Shown here: positions 8,029-17,684 of the stretch, piece by piece
Numbering within the stretch: position 1 is the stretch's first letter
Layout of the letters: each line of letters opens with the position of its first letter
Assembly: GCF_900119915.1 (NCBI RefSeq)
Contig: NZ_LT635455.1
Coordinates: 1,674,001-1,738,000 of the forward strand
Length of the DNA: 64,000 bases
Source: Olsenella timonensis
Lineage (GTDB): Bacteria > Actinomycetota > Coriobacteriia > Coriobacteriales > Atopobiaceae
Reading direction: 5' to 3'
The notes under the pieces: model-generated
Seen by the model: only the letters and a program-made list of their open reading frames with translations
Database searches by the model: none
Told to the model about the DNA's origin: nothing
Made by a program: the position numbers and the translations under genes

Positions 8029-9225
8029 TCACGCCTCCCACACGAGCCGACCGGACGCGGCGTCAAAGCGATCGCCCAGGCGTTCCGCGCAGAAGTCGAC
8101 GCACCACGGGAAGGAGAAGTCACCGCATCCCGAGACGCCCCTGACCTGGTTGTCGGCCGCCAGGTCATCGGTGTAGTCGGCGAGCCGGTAGGTCGTGAAC
8201 GCCGTCCCCGCGGCGCGATGCGTGACGAGCGGGGTGAGCGCGCACGAGACGACCTCGCACTCGCCGTCAAAGCGCAGCGTCACCTGGGCCATGCCGCCCA
8301 CCATCGAGTCCTTGCGCGGCGACGTCGAGGTGAAGTTGCCCAGCGACCAGAACACGGGGACCGCGCGGCCCTCGGCGCTCTCGATCACCTCGAAGGGCTG
8401 CATGACGTGGGGATGGCTTCCGATAATCGCGTCTGCCCCGGCGTCGGCGAGCACCTGGGCCCAGCGCCGCTGGTCGTCGCTCGGCTCGGCGGCGTACTCG
8501 ACGCCCCAGTGCGGGCAGGCAACGATCGCCTCGGCGCCCGCGGCGCGCGCCGCCTCCGCGTCCGCGGCGATGCGGCCCTCGTCGAGCAGGCGGACGGCCC
8601 ACGGCTGCGGCAGCGGTATGCCGTTGGTCCCGTAGGTGTAGTTGAGGATCGCGATGCGATGCCCCTCGCGCTCGACGACCGGCACGACGTCATGGGCCTC
8701 CTGGCTGTCCGCGATGCCGGTGACGAGGACCTCGGGGTGCGAGGAGCGCCAGTACGCGAGCGTGGCCTCGATGCCCGCCATGCCCTTGTCGAGCGCATGG
8801 TTGGACGCGCCCAGGGCGACGTCGAAGCCCGCGGCGACCTCGGCGTCCCCGATCTCCTGAGGGCTGTTGAACGCGGGGTAGCCGGAGAGCCCCATCCCCG
8901 TGCCGCCCAGGATGGTCTCCTGGCCGACGATGGCCACGTCCGCGGCGGACACGTCCTGCGCGACCTGCGCGAAGAGGTGGTCGTAGCCACGCGTGCCGTC
9001 CGACCGCTCGCCGCTCTCCCACACGCTCCTGTGCACGAGGACGTCACCGACCGCGAGGACGGTGAGCTCGTCGGGCGCAGCCTCGTCGTAGACGGTGACC
9101 CGCCCCGCGGGGTCGGGCGCCTCGGGCGGGAGCGGGGCAGAGCAGCCGGCGGCGGCGAGCGTGAGCCCCGCGAGCGCACCGCGCAGAAACGCACGACGTG
9201 TCAGCTTCGTGTCTCGCACGGTCAC
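8029..9225 (-). CDS. CapA-family metallophosphatase-like lipoprotein
   Basis: 398 aa. The N-terminus has a twin-arginine motif (TRRAFLRGA) followed by lipobox AAGC, so it is probably exported folded and anchored by lipid. The rest is the PGA_cap/CapA calcineurin-like fold: LAVGDVLVH near residue 57, GASNHALDKG, and HWGVEY and GSHPHVMQP, with clustered Asp/His metal ligands. CapA proteins are linked to poly-gamma-glutamate or other surface polymers, but here the substrate is unknown and no capBC is nearby. Start is GTG at 9225, 12 nt after the asnS stop, so it is likely cotranscribed with asnS. Confidence 0.88.
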   Translation of the reverse strand: MTVRDTKLTRRAFLRGALAGLTLAAAGCSAPLPPEAPDPAGRVTVYDEAAPDELTVLAVGDVLVHRSVWESGERSDGTRGYDHLFAQVAQDVSAADVAIVGQETILGGTGMGLSGYPAFNSPQEIGDAEVAAGFDVALGASNHALDKGMAGIEATLAYWRSSHPEVLVTGIADSQEAHDVVPVVEREGHRIAILNYTYGTNGIPLPQPWAVRLLDEGRIAADAEAARAAGAEAIVACPHWGVEYAAEPSDDQRRWAQVLADAGADAIIGSHPHVMQPFEVIESAEGRAVPVFWSLGNFTSTSPRKDSMVGGMAQVTLRFDGECEVVSCALTPLVTHRAAGTAFTTYRLADYTDDLAADNQVRGVSGCGDFSFPWCVDFCAERLGDRFDAASGRLVWEA

Positions 9226-9237
9226 GGCGCCCCGACG

Positions 9238-10641
<1,404 letters not shown>

Positions 10642-10729
10642 GTCTTCTCCTTTGATGGTTCTTCTCGCCTGATCGGGGCGATGTAACTCTAGCGCAACGC
10701 CCACAGGGGCGAGGGGGGCGTCCGCCCAT

Positions 10730-10837
10730 GTCCTGAAAATCCAGGCTGTGGCACGACCAAGGCCCATTTTTGCGCCATAGGCTCGATTTTAAGGACGCGG
10801 GGCGAGAAGGACGTGCCACAGCCCCGTTTTTCAGGAC
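10730..10837. repeat. Imperfect long inverted repeat between asnS and pyrE
   Basis: The left arm (10730-10755, GTCCTGAAAA then GGCTGTGGCACG) and right arm (10812-10837) pair over 26 positions with a 4-nt mismatch block in the middle. A 56-nt loop separates the arms. It lies in the divergent promoter region of asnS and pyrE, just upstream of a TAGAAT box (10858-10863). It differs in sequence from the 125-bp elements described elsewhere in this window. A regulatory leader, a decayed insertion end or a cruciform are all possible. Confidence 0.7.
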
Positions 10838-10906
10838 GCGACCTGGGGGACCGGGGCTAGAATCTACCTACGCACACGACGCGGTCTTGCCCCCGGAAGG
10901 AGCAGC

Positions 10907-11569
10907 ATGGAAGCCTACAAGCGCGAGTTCATCGAGTTCATGGTGGAGTCCGACGTCCTGAAGTTCGGCGACTTCACCCTCAAGAGCGGCCGCAAGTCCC
11001 CGTTCTTCATGAACGCGGGGGCCTACGTCACCGGCAGCCAGCTCAAGCGCCTGGGCGAGTACTACGCCCATGCGATCAACGACAACTTTGGCCTGGACTT
11101 CGACGTGCTCTTTGGGCCGGCGTACAAGGGCATCCCCCTGTCCGTCACGACCGCGATCGCCCTGCACGAGCTCTACGGCAAGGAGGTCCGCTACTGCTCC
11201 GACCGCAAGGAGGAGAAGGACCACGGCGCCGACAAGGGCTCCTTCCTGGGGTCGTCCCTCGCCGACGGGGACCGCGTGGTCATGATCGAGGACGTCACCA
11301 CCTCGGGCAAGTCCATCGATGAGACCTACCCCAAGGTCACCGGCGCCGCCGACGTGGAGATCAGGGGCCTCATCGTGAGCCTCAACCGCATGGAGGTCGG
11401 CAAGGGCGGCGTCGTGACCGCCCAGCAGGAGATCCAGGAGCGCTACGGGTTCCCCGTGGCGAGCATCGTGAGCATGGCGGAGGTCGTCGAGGCGCTCGAC
11501 GGCACCGTGATCACGCCCGAGCTCCGCGCGGCGATCGACGCCTACTACGAGCAGTACGGCGTCAAGTAG
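10907..11569 (+). CDS. pyrE: Orotate phosphoribosyltransferase
   Basis: 220 aa, cytoplasmic. It converts orotate and PRPP to OMP in pyrimidine synthesis. The PRPP-binding loop is VVMIEDVTTSGKS near residue 124, and the N-terminus LKSGRKSPFFMNAG is typical of the family. The ATG is preceded by GGAAGGAG. The gene stands alone; its end is 10 bp from the convergent polysaccharide deacetylase gene, and no other pyr genes are in the window. Confidence 0.96.
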   Translation: MEAYKREFIEFMVESDVLKFGDFTLKSGRKSPFFMNAGAYVTGSQLKRLGEYYAHAINDNFGLDFDVLFGPAYKGIPLSVTTAIALHELYGKEVRYCSDRKEEKDHGADKGSFLGSSLADGDRVVMIEDVTTSGKSIDETYPKVTGAADVEIRGLIVSLNRMEVGKGGVVTAQQEIQERYGFPVASIVSMAEVVEALDGTVITPELRAAIDAYYEQYGVK

Positions 11570-11579
11570 CGAGCCTGGA

Positions 11580-12869
11580 CTACTCCGTCTCGACCAGCTC
11601 CGTGGGCCAGACCGAGCCCTCGGGCATGACGGCGTTGCCGGTGGCGACGTCGGCGGGGATGCGGCTGTCCATCGCCATGAGCTCGTCCAGCGTCACGAAG
11701 CGATAGCCCTCCGCCTTGAGCGACTCGAGGATCCTCGGCAGCGCCTCGAGGTCCTGGTCGCGGTTGCCGCCGCCGTCGTGCATGAGGACGATGGCGCCGG
11801 GGTACGCGCCGTTCGTGCAGTTGGCGACGATCGCGTCCGCGCCGGGGAGACGCCAGTCCTCACTGTCGAGGTTCCAGATCACGGAGGCCGAGAAGGACCC
11901 GCCGGAGGCGAGCCAGGTCTCGGGCGTGAGGTCGCCGTAGGGCGGGCGCAGCACCGTCGTCGCGCCGGCGCCCGACGACGAGATGGCCGAGAAGGCGTCG
12001 GAGACCTCGGACTGCAGCGTCGCGGCGTCGAGCTTCGTGAGCTGCTGGTGGTTCTGCGTGTGCGAGGCGACCTGCGACCCCTGCTCCTCGATGGCCTTCA
12101 CGAGGTCGGGGTGCGCGGCCGCGGCGGACCCGAGGCAGAAGAAGGTGGCGTGGGCGTCGTATTTGCTCAGGATGTCCAGGTAGCGCTGCGTGTAGTCGCT
12201 GGGGCCGTCGTCGAAGGTGAGCGCGATGACCTTGGACCCGTCGTCGGGCTTGGGGTTGATGCTCTGCAGCACGGCGTTCTGGGCGGGCTCGAGCTCCTCG
12301 GCGAGCACCTCCTCGCCGGAGACGTCGCCGATGGTGTAGAGCGCCCTCCCCGGGCGACCCCACTGGGACACGAAGGTGACGGCGCCGATTCGCCCGTAGG
12401 GCTCGAGCCGGGGCGCCGTCTCGCGCTCCTCCTGGTGCGACGCCTCCGTCACGTCCGCGCCGTCGCCAAAGACGATCTCCTCGTCCCCCTCGGCGCGAAA
12501 CGCGGCGATCCGGTCTGCGTCGAGCTCGTGCCCGTCGACCGTCGCGGAGAACGGGGCGCCGGCGCCCTCGGTGATCACGTTACCCCCCACCGAGACGAGA
12601 TTGCCCGGCTTCACCTCGACCTTCTCGGCCTCCGCGATCTCCGCGAGCGTCGAGGAGGCCCGCACCTGGACGGGCGTCCCGTTCACGAGGACGCCCACGG
12701 TCCGGTTGAGCCACAGCAGCGCGCCCCCGCCCACCGTCGCCGCGACGACGACGGTGACGACGAGGCCGGCGAGGACCGCGCGGCGCGGAAGGAGGTGCTG
12801 GGTGCGGGAGTGCGGGGCGCTGTGTCGCCTCCGTTCGGACGCACGGCTATGGGGGGCAGGCTGCTTCAT
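11580..12869 (-). CDS. Membrane-anchored polysaccharide deacetylase (NodB domain)
   Basis: 429 aa. A basic N-terminus is followed by one membrane helix (about 31-55), then an outward-facing region. Residues about 65-100 read like a G5/YabE-type small domain (VQVRASSTLAEIAEAEKVEV). The catalytic NodB fold begins near 215 with TFDDGPS (two aspartates), then SHTQNHQQL (two histidines) and RPPYG, the full metal-dependent deacetylase set. It likely deacetylates peptidoglycan or another wall glycan; the substrate is unknown. A start 9 nt upstream (12878) is also possible; I prefer 12869 for GGATGG spacing. Confidence 0.9.
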   Translation of the reverse strand: MKQPAPHSRASERRRHSAPHSRTQHLLPRRAVLAGLVVTVVVAATVGGGALLWLNRTVGVLVNGTPVQVRASSTLAEIAEAEKVEVKPGNLVSVGGNVITEGAGAPFSATVDGHELDADRIAAFRAEGDEEIVFGDGADVTEASHQEERETAPRLEPYGRIGAVTFVSQWGRPGRALYTIGDVSGEEVLAEELEPAQNAVLQSINPKPDDGSKVIALTFDDGPSDYTQRYLDILSKYDAHATFFCLGSAAAAHPDLVKAIEEQGSQVASHTQNHQQLTKLDAATLQSEVSDAFSAISSSGAGATTVLRPPYGDLTPETWLASGGSFSASVIWNLDSEDWRLPGADAIVANCTNGAYPGAIVLMHDGGGNRDQDLEALPRILESLKAEGYRFVTLDELMAMDSRIPADVATGNAVMPEGSVWPTELVETE

Positions 12870-12975
12870 GGGAACCATCCACGGGACATGACGATAACGA
12901 GGGCACCGACTAGGCTAGCAATTCCAGCCCCCCAGCGGTGTGACGGTCTCGTCACCTCAACCGCGCGTAGCGCAC

Positions 12976-13491
12976 TCACACCCTCGTCACGAGCTCGGAG
13001 GCGCCCCTGCGCTCGAAGTGCTTGGCCGCGGGCTCCGCCCCGTCGGCGGGATAGCCGATCGGGAAGAGCGCCACAAGGTCGTACCCCTCGGTCTCCGGAA
13101 ACGCCTCGTGGACCGCGGGCGCGTCGAAGTGGCCGACCCACGTGGTGCCGAGGCCCAGGTCGTGTGCCGCGAGCATGATGTGGGTGCCCACGATGGAGGC
13201 GTCCACGTCGGCGAAGTTGCGACCGTCGTACTTGCGGACCCACGCCTCGTCCGGGGCGGCGCCGAGCATGAGGATCACGCGCGCGCCAAACGAGAAGCGC
13301 GTGAGCGCCGAGAGTCGCGCGACGGCGTCCGGGTCCTCCACAACCCGCAGGTGCCACGGCTGCCTGTCGACCGCCGTGGGCGCGGCGATGGCGGCGTCGA
13401 CGAGCGCCTCGACCTTCTCGGCCTCGACGGGCGCGTCGGAGAAGGCGCGGACGGAGTAGCGGTCGCGCGCAAGCTCAAGGAAGCTGGTCAT
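12976..13491 (-). CDS. Nitroreductase-family flavoprotein
   Basis: 171 aa, cytoplasmic FMN enzyme. The N-terminal DRYSVRAFSDAPV motif and the later GLGTTWVGHFD are typical of nitroreductases, as is the conserved QPWHLRVV. These enzymes use NAD(P)H to reduce nitro compounds, quinones or flavins; the natural substrate cannot be told. The ATG at 13491 has AAAGGGG upstream. The gene is divergent from the DUF3516 helicase gene. Confidence 0.9.
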   Translation of the reverse strand: MTSFLELARDRYSVRAFSDAPVEAEKVEALVDAAIAAPTAVDRQPWHLRVVEDPDAVARLSALTRFSFGARVILMLGAAPDEAWVRKYDGRNFADVDASIVGTHIMLAAHDLGLGTTWVGHFDAPAVHEAFPETEGYDLVALFPIGYPADGAEPAAKHFERRGASELVTRV

Positions 13492-13565
13492 GGAAGCCCC
13501 TTTCTCTGGCTGCCCCGAGTATAGCCCCACCGCGCTAGAATGGATGCCCGCACGAGAGGAGACGC

Positions 13566-16151
13566 ATGCCCGTAGCACCCGAGACCGTCGACGAGGGGCC
13601 CAACGCGCCTGGATCGCTGGGTCGCCTCATCCCCTGGCCCGACGACGAGACCTACCCCAACATCGCCGCCGAGGAGGCGCTCGACCTCTTCCTCGGCTGG
13701 GTCGAGTCGCGCGGGATCGAGCTGTGGCCCCACCAGGAGGAGGCGCTGCTGTCCCTGGCGGCCGGCGACCACCTGATCCTGGGCACCCCCACGGGCTCGG
13801 GCAAGTCCATGGTGGCGCTGGGCATGTGCTTCATGAGCGTCTGCACCGACCGGCGCGCCTACTACACCGCCCCCATCAAGGCCCTGGTGAGCGAGAAGTT
13901 CTTTGACCTCGTGGAGCTCTTCGGCCGCGAGAACGTGGGCATGATCACCGGGGACGCCTCGATCAACGCCGGCGCTCCGATCATCTGCTGCACTGCGGAG
14001 ATCCTCGCCAACCAGGCGCTGCGCGAGGGCGAGGCGTGCGACGTGGGCTGCGTGGCCATGGACGAGTTCCACTTCTACGCGGACCCCGACCGCGGCTGGG
14101 CCTGGCAGGTGCCCCTGCTCACGCTGCCGCGCGCGCAGTTCCTGCTGATGAGCGCCACGCTGGGTGACACGTCCGCCATCGCCGAGGCGCTCGCCGCGCA
14201 CACGGGCGGGCGCACGGTGGACACGATCGCGGACGCCCCGCGCCCCGTGCCGCTCTCCTACGAGTTCGTGGACACGGCGCTGGAGGGGACGGTGGAGCTG
14301 GCGCTGCGCGCGGGCGAGGCGCCGCTCTACATCGTGCACTTCTCGCAGGACAGCGCCCTTGCGAGCGCGCAGAGCCTCGCGAGCTACGGCGTCTCCACCA
14401 AGGAGCAACGCGAGGCCGTGAAGGAGGCCGTCAAGGGCACGCGCTTCACCACGACCTTCGGGAAGACGCTGCAGAGGCTGCTCGGCTGCGGCGTGGGCGT
14501 CCACCACGCCGGCATGCTGCCGCGTTACCGGCTGCTCGTGGAGAAGCTCGCGCAGCAGGGGCTGCTGCCGGTCATCTGCGGCACCGACACGCTGGGCGTG
14601 GGGATCAACGTGCCGATCCACACCGTGGTGCTCACGGCGCTCTCGAAGTTCGACGGCCGGCGCATGCGCCACCTCAACGCGCGCGAGTTCCACCAGATCG
14701 TCGGCCGCGCGGGACGCGCCGGCTTTGACACCGAGGGCCACGTCATCGCCGAGGCGACCGAGTACGACATCGAGAACGCGCGGGCCCTGCGCAAGGCCGG
14801 CGGCGATCCCAAGAAGGCACGCAAGATCAAGACAAAGAAGCCGCCCGAGGGGTTCGTGGGCTGGAACAAGCAGACCTTCGAGCGCCTGGTGGCGGCCACG
14901 CCGGAGCCGCTGAGGCCACGCATGAAGGTCACGCACTCGATGGTGCTCGCCGAGGTCGAGCAGGGCGGGGACGCCTGGGCGCGCGTGCACCGGCTCGTGG
15001 AGGAGTCCGCCCAGCCCGCCGAGGAGAAGGCCGCGCTCGCCACGCGCGCCGACGATATCTTCGCGACGCTGCTGGACGCCGGCGTGGTCTCACGCGAGGA
15101 AGGCCCGGACGGCAGCGCGTCCTGGTCCACGACCGTCGACCTCCCCGACGACTTTGCCCTGGACCAGCCCCTCTCGCCGTTCCTCCTCGCCGCGCTCGAG
15201 CTTCTGGACCCCGAGTCGGAGACCTACGCGCTCGACGTCATCTCCATGGTCGAGGCCACGCTCGAGGACCCCTGGCAGATCCTGCGCGCCCAGCAGCGCG
15301 TGGCGCGCGACCGGGCGATGTCGGAGATGAAGGCAGAGGGCGTCGACTACGACGAGCGCATGGAGCGCCTGCAGGAGGTCACCTATCCCAAGCCGCTCGA
15401 GGAGCTGCTCGAGCCCGCCTTCGAGCAGTACTGCGAGAAGGTGCCGTGGGCGCGCGACTTTGCCCTCTCGCCCAAATCCGTGCTGCGGGACATGATCGAG
15501 ACAGCGAGCGACTTCAAGGAGTACGTGGGCCGCTACAACGTGGCGCGCTCGGAGGGCCTCTTCCTGCGCTACCTCTCCGAGGCGTACCGCGCGCTGGACC
15601 GGACCGTCCCGCCCGACAAGCGCGACGAGCGGCTCGCCGACATCATCTCGTGGCTGGGCCTCGTCGTGCGCACGGTGGACTCCTCGCTCGTGGACGAGTG
15701 GGCCGCCGCCGGCGAGGGCACCTCGGAGGGTCTCGACGCCGCGCCGCCCGCCGCCGACGAGGTCGTGCGCGACCGCCGCGGCCTCACGCTGCTCGTTCGC
15801 AACGCCCTCTTTGCCCGCGTGCGGCTGGCGGCGCACGACGATGCCGACGAGCTGGGCAAGCTCGATGCCGAGTGGGGCTGGCGCGCGCCGGTGTGGCGGC
15901 AGGCGCTGGAGCGCCTCTTCGAGGCGCACGACGAGGTGCTGCTGGACGGAGACGCCCGCAGCGCCGCGTACTTCTCGATCGACGAGAGAGACGAGCGCAG
16001 CCTCCGCGTCTGGCACGTGCACCAGGTCTTCCGCGACTCCGACGACGACCGCGACTTTGGCATCTGGGGCGACGTGGACCTCGACGCCACGCAGGACGAG
16101 GGCGCCGTGGTCTTCTCCGCATACCGCGCGGGTTTCGTGGACGACGAGTGA
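13566..16151 (+). CDS. DEAD/DEAH-box helicase with DUF3516 C-terminus
   Basis: 861 aa. Superfamily 2 helicase: motif I GTPTGSGKS near residue 76, motif II DEFH (MDEFHFYAD), motif III SATL, a GTDTLGVGIN segment, and motif VI QIVGRAGR. The N-terminal half resembles Ski2-like RNA helicases. The C-terminal 400 residues match the actinobacterial DUF3516 extension, which is mostly helical. Expected to unwind RNA or DNA; the physiological target is unknown. Start ATG 13566 follows GAGGAGA. Its stop is 10 bp before a 125-bp inverted repeat element. Confidence 0.9.
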   Translation: MPVAPETVDEGPNAPGSLGRLIPWPDDETYPNIAAEEALDLFLGWVESRGIELWPHQEEALLSLAAGDHLILGTPTGSGKSMVALGMCFMSVCTDRRAYYTAPIKALVSEKFFDLVELFGRENVGMITGDASINAGAPIICCTAEILANQALREGEACDVGCVAMDEFHFYADPDRGWAWQVPLLTLPRAQFLLMSATLGDTSAIAEALAAHTGGRTVDTIADAPRPVPLSYEFVDTALEGTVELALRAGEAPLYIVHFSQDSALASAQSLASYGVSTKEQREAVKEAVKGTRFTTTFGKTLQRLLGCGVGVHHAGMLPRYRLLVEKLAQQGLLPVICGTDTLGVGINVPIHTVVLTALSKFDGRRMRHLNAREFHQIVGRAGRAGFDTEGHVIAEATEYDIENARALRKAGGDPKKARKIKTKKPPEGFVGWNKQTFERLVAATPEPLRPRMKVTHSMVLAEVEQGGDAWARVHRLVEESAQPAEEKAALATRADDIFATLLDAGVVSREEGPDGSASWSTTVDLPDDFALDQPLSPFLLAALELLDPESETYALDVISMVEATLEDPWQILRAQQRVARDRAMSEMKAEGVDYDERMERLQEVTYPKPLEELLEPAFEQYCEKVPWARDFALSPKSVLRDMIETASDFKEYVGRYNVARSEGLFLRYLSEAYRALDRTVPPDKRDERLADIISWLGLVVRTVDSSLVDEWAAAGEGTSEGLDAAPPAADEVVRDRRGLTLLVRNALFARVRLAAHDDADELGKLDAEWGWRAPVWRQALERLFEAHDEVLLDGDARSAAYFSIDERDERSLRVWHVHQVFRDSDDDRDFGIWGDVDLDATQDEGAVVFSAYRAGFVDDE

Positions 16152-16161
16152 GGCAATGAAT

Positions 16162-16286
16162 CAGTTTTAGGCAGTTTGTCGCCCGTGGGCCAAGTACGAT
16201 TTTGGAGCACAGCCAATCTACCTGCCCGTCTCTTGCCATCCCGACGCCAGCTACTTTGCCACTCCGCCACAAACTGCCTAAAACTG
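16162..16286. repeat. 125-bp inverted repeat element E1 (TAGGCAGTTT family)
   Basis: The ends are perfect 18-bp inverted repeats, CAGTTTTAGGCAGTTTGT at 16162 and its complement ending at 16286. Inside, AAGTA begins 30 nt from the left end (16192) and TACTT ends 30 nt from the right end (16256). The core TCTACCTGC (16217-16225, complement of GCAGGTAGA) begins 55 nt from the left end. The same layout recurs at 17453, 44609 and 61124. It lies between convergent genes, 10 bp after the helicase stop and 8 bp before the stop of the AbiEi-like gene. Confidence 0.9.
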
Positions 16287-16294
16287 CATCTCGC

Positions 16295-17260
16295 CTAGAA
16301 CAGCTTGCGGCCAAAGTCCGTCAGGTGCTCGTAGAGGCTCACCTGAGCCGCAATCTCCTGTGGGGTGAACGTGCGATGCGGGATGCCGAAGCGCTCCTTC
16401 ACCATCCAGATGAAGGTCCTGAACTTCTCGAAGTCGCTGAGCTGCGACCACGTCGCCGACATCGTCTTCACGTCCATCACCTCGAGAACGTTTCTGCGGG
16501 CCTGAGTGTGATCGGCGCGCCACCTTCCCGTGTGAAACTCCTCGCTGTCGTACTCGACGTCGCCGTTGACGGAGGGAAGGTAGATATCCCCGACAAAGAA
16601 GTCGGCTTCCGCGATCACGCGCAGGTGCTCGTCGACGTCGATTCTCTGGTTGACCTGAATCTCCGGAAAGCCCCACCCGCCCAGGCGCGGCGGCAGCACA
16701 AGCGCCAGAACGAGGAGCACCTCCATAGGGGACGCCGCGTTGGGGAGCAGGTAGCGCAACGCGGACCTTGCCTTACGCACGCCATAGGCGCCGCTGGCGG
16801 AATCAAGAAAACGCGCGATGTTCTCGGGCGTGGTCAGAGGAGCTCTCTGCCCCGTGTAGCCACAGCCTTTCTCGTCGATCGAGAACGAGCCGCAGAGGTA
16901 ATAGCCCAACTCCAGTATCTCGATTGGGCTTCGCCCGGCGGCGGCCTGCAGAAAGGTAAACTCCGGAGAGCTCACGTAGTTTGCGCCCGAGAGCTCGCAA
17001 AGCGACCCAGGGGGCAGCCGCCCGCTAAAGAGATGGGTCTTGACCCGCTGAAGGCTGCGCAGGCTCTGCTGATCGGGAACAAGTAGGTGTAGGGGCCTTT
17101 TCTCAGAATAATCAACGGGGAGCAGGGCCTCTCTGAGCTCGCGCATCGATGCGCCCACTTGAGCCACCGTCTTGGCATCAGCGTAGTCGGGGACGCACTC
17201 GTCACCCGTCTTGGTCAACCAGTAGCACAGCGCCGACTCATGGCTCACGATCAAGGACAT
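16295..17260 (-). CDS. AbiEi/DUF559-like protein (putative antitoxin or VSR-type nuclease fold)
   Basis: 321 aa, no membrane segments. The N-terminal half (SHESALCYWL near residue 5, LHLLV, SPEFTFLQAAAG near 97) resembles AbiEi-type proteins, where a similar SPE segment occurs. The C-terminal part (about 165-290, NAASPMEVLLVLALVL then ADFFVGDIYLPS and DVEYDSEEFH) resembles the VSR/DUF559 endonuclease-like domain often joined to AbiEi-like proteins in actinobacteria. Both calls are by motif memory. The ATG at 17260 has GGGAGG 5 nt upstream; a TTG at 17290 is less likely. The gene is bracketed by repeat elements E1 and E2 and its codon use is less GC-biased than its neighbours, suggesting transfer. 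No AbiEii-type toxin gene lies beside it. Confidence 0.7.
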   Translation of the reverse strand: MSLIVSHESALCYWLTKTGDECVPDYADAKTVAQVGASMRELREALLPVDYSEKRPLHLLVPDQQSLRSLQRVKTHLFSGRLPPGSLCELSGANYVSSPEFTFLQAAAGRSPIEILELGYYLCGSFSIDEKGCGYTGQRAPLTTPENIARFLDSASGAYGVRKARSALRYLLPNAASPMEVLLVLALVLPPRLGGWGFPEIQVNQRIDVDEHLRVIAEADFFVGDIYLPSVNGDVEYDSEEFHTGRWRADHTQARRNVLEVMDVKTMSATWSQLSDFEKFRTFIWMVKERFGIPHRTFTPQEIAAQVSLYEHLTDFGRKLF

Positions 17261-17277
17261 GCCCGCCTCCCGGTCCG

Positions 17278-17346
17278 CGTCAGACAGCAAAACGGTACCG
17301 GGGAGACCCGCAGCGTATTTTTCGGCTGTCTGTCAGCTGTCTGACG
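17278..17346 (-). repeat. 11-bp inverted repeat in the leader of the AbiEi-like gene
   Basis: CGTCAGACAGC at 17278-17288 is perfectly complemented by GCTGTCTGACG at 17336-17346. The right arm overlaps a near-tandem repeat of GCTGTCTG (first copy about 17325). The structure begins about 12 nt upstream of the GGGAGG ribosome site, so it could be a leader hairpin or a two-site operator for autoregulation, as known for AbiEi proteins. Regulation is inferred. Confidence 0.6.
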
Positions 17347-17452
17347 GACGAGCTCGAGGCCCAAATCGCACGTGCTGACCACGCAAACTCCATGGAAGGA
17401 GTCCGCGAGAGGCGGCTAATCGCACGCGAGCGACCGGATAGGACAGCAATGC

Positions 17453-17577
17453 CAGATTTAGGTTGTTTTGACTGGTTTGCCTTAGTATCCCCCGTGCCTT
17501 CGACTTCTCTAACTGGAGTTTTGTCTCGCCACACGCCCCCTCTACTCTATGGGTCCCGAATAAACTGCCTAAAACTG
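17453..17577. repeat. 125-bp inverted repeat element E2 (degenerate left arm)
   Basis: The right arm is the intact AAACTGCCTAAAACTG (17562-17577). The left arm CAGATTTAGGTTGTTT (17453-17468) matches the family arm at 13 of 16 positions. Length (125 bp), AGTA 31 nt from the left end, TACT 31 nt from the right end, and a core TCTAACTGG exactly 55 nt in all match element E1 in the same orientation. That agreement shows it is a decayed copy and not chance. It lies in the divergent region between the AbiEi-like gene and helD. Confidence 0.8.
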
Positions 17578-17684
17578 CATTCGTCCCCGAACGAGCCATC
17601 CAAGACGCAGCGCCTATACCCACACGCAGCGATGGCGTACCATTGATTATTCGAGATTCCGTGCCACGACGCCGAAGGAGCGCC

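Larger units (their letters stand above)
17261..17684. other. Divergent intergenic region of the AbiEi-like gene and helD, 424 bp
   Basis: No gene is supported. The region is visibly less GC-rich than the flanks. It holds an 11-bp inverted repeat (17278-17346) right before the AbiEi-like ribosome site, then about 100 bp without recognisable features, then repeat element E2 (17453-17577). A short leader follows up to the helD start, with TACCAT and GATTAT boxes around 17638-17650 as possible -10 hexamers. Confidence 0.55.

Noticed and set aside
16162-16286. Insertion sequence with target-site duplication
   Set aside because: No direct repeats flank any of the four copies, and the elements are too short to encode a transposase; a non-autonomous element remains possible.
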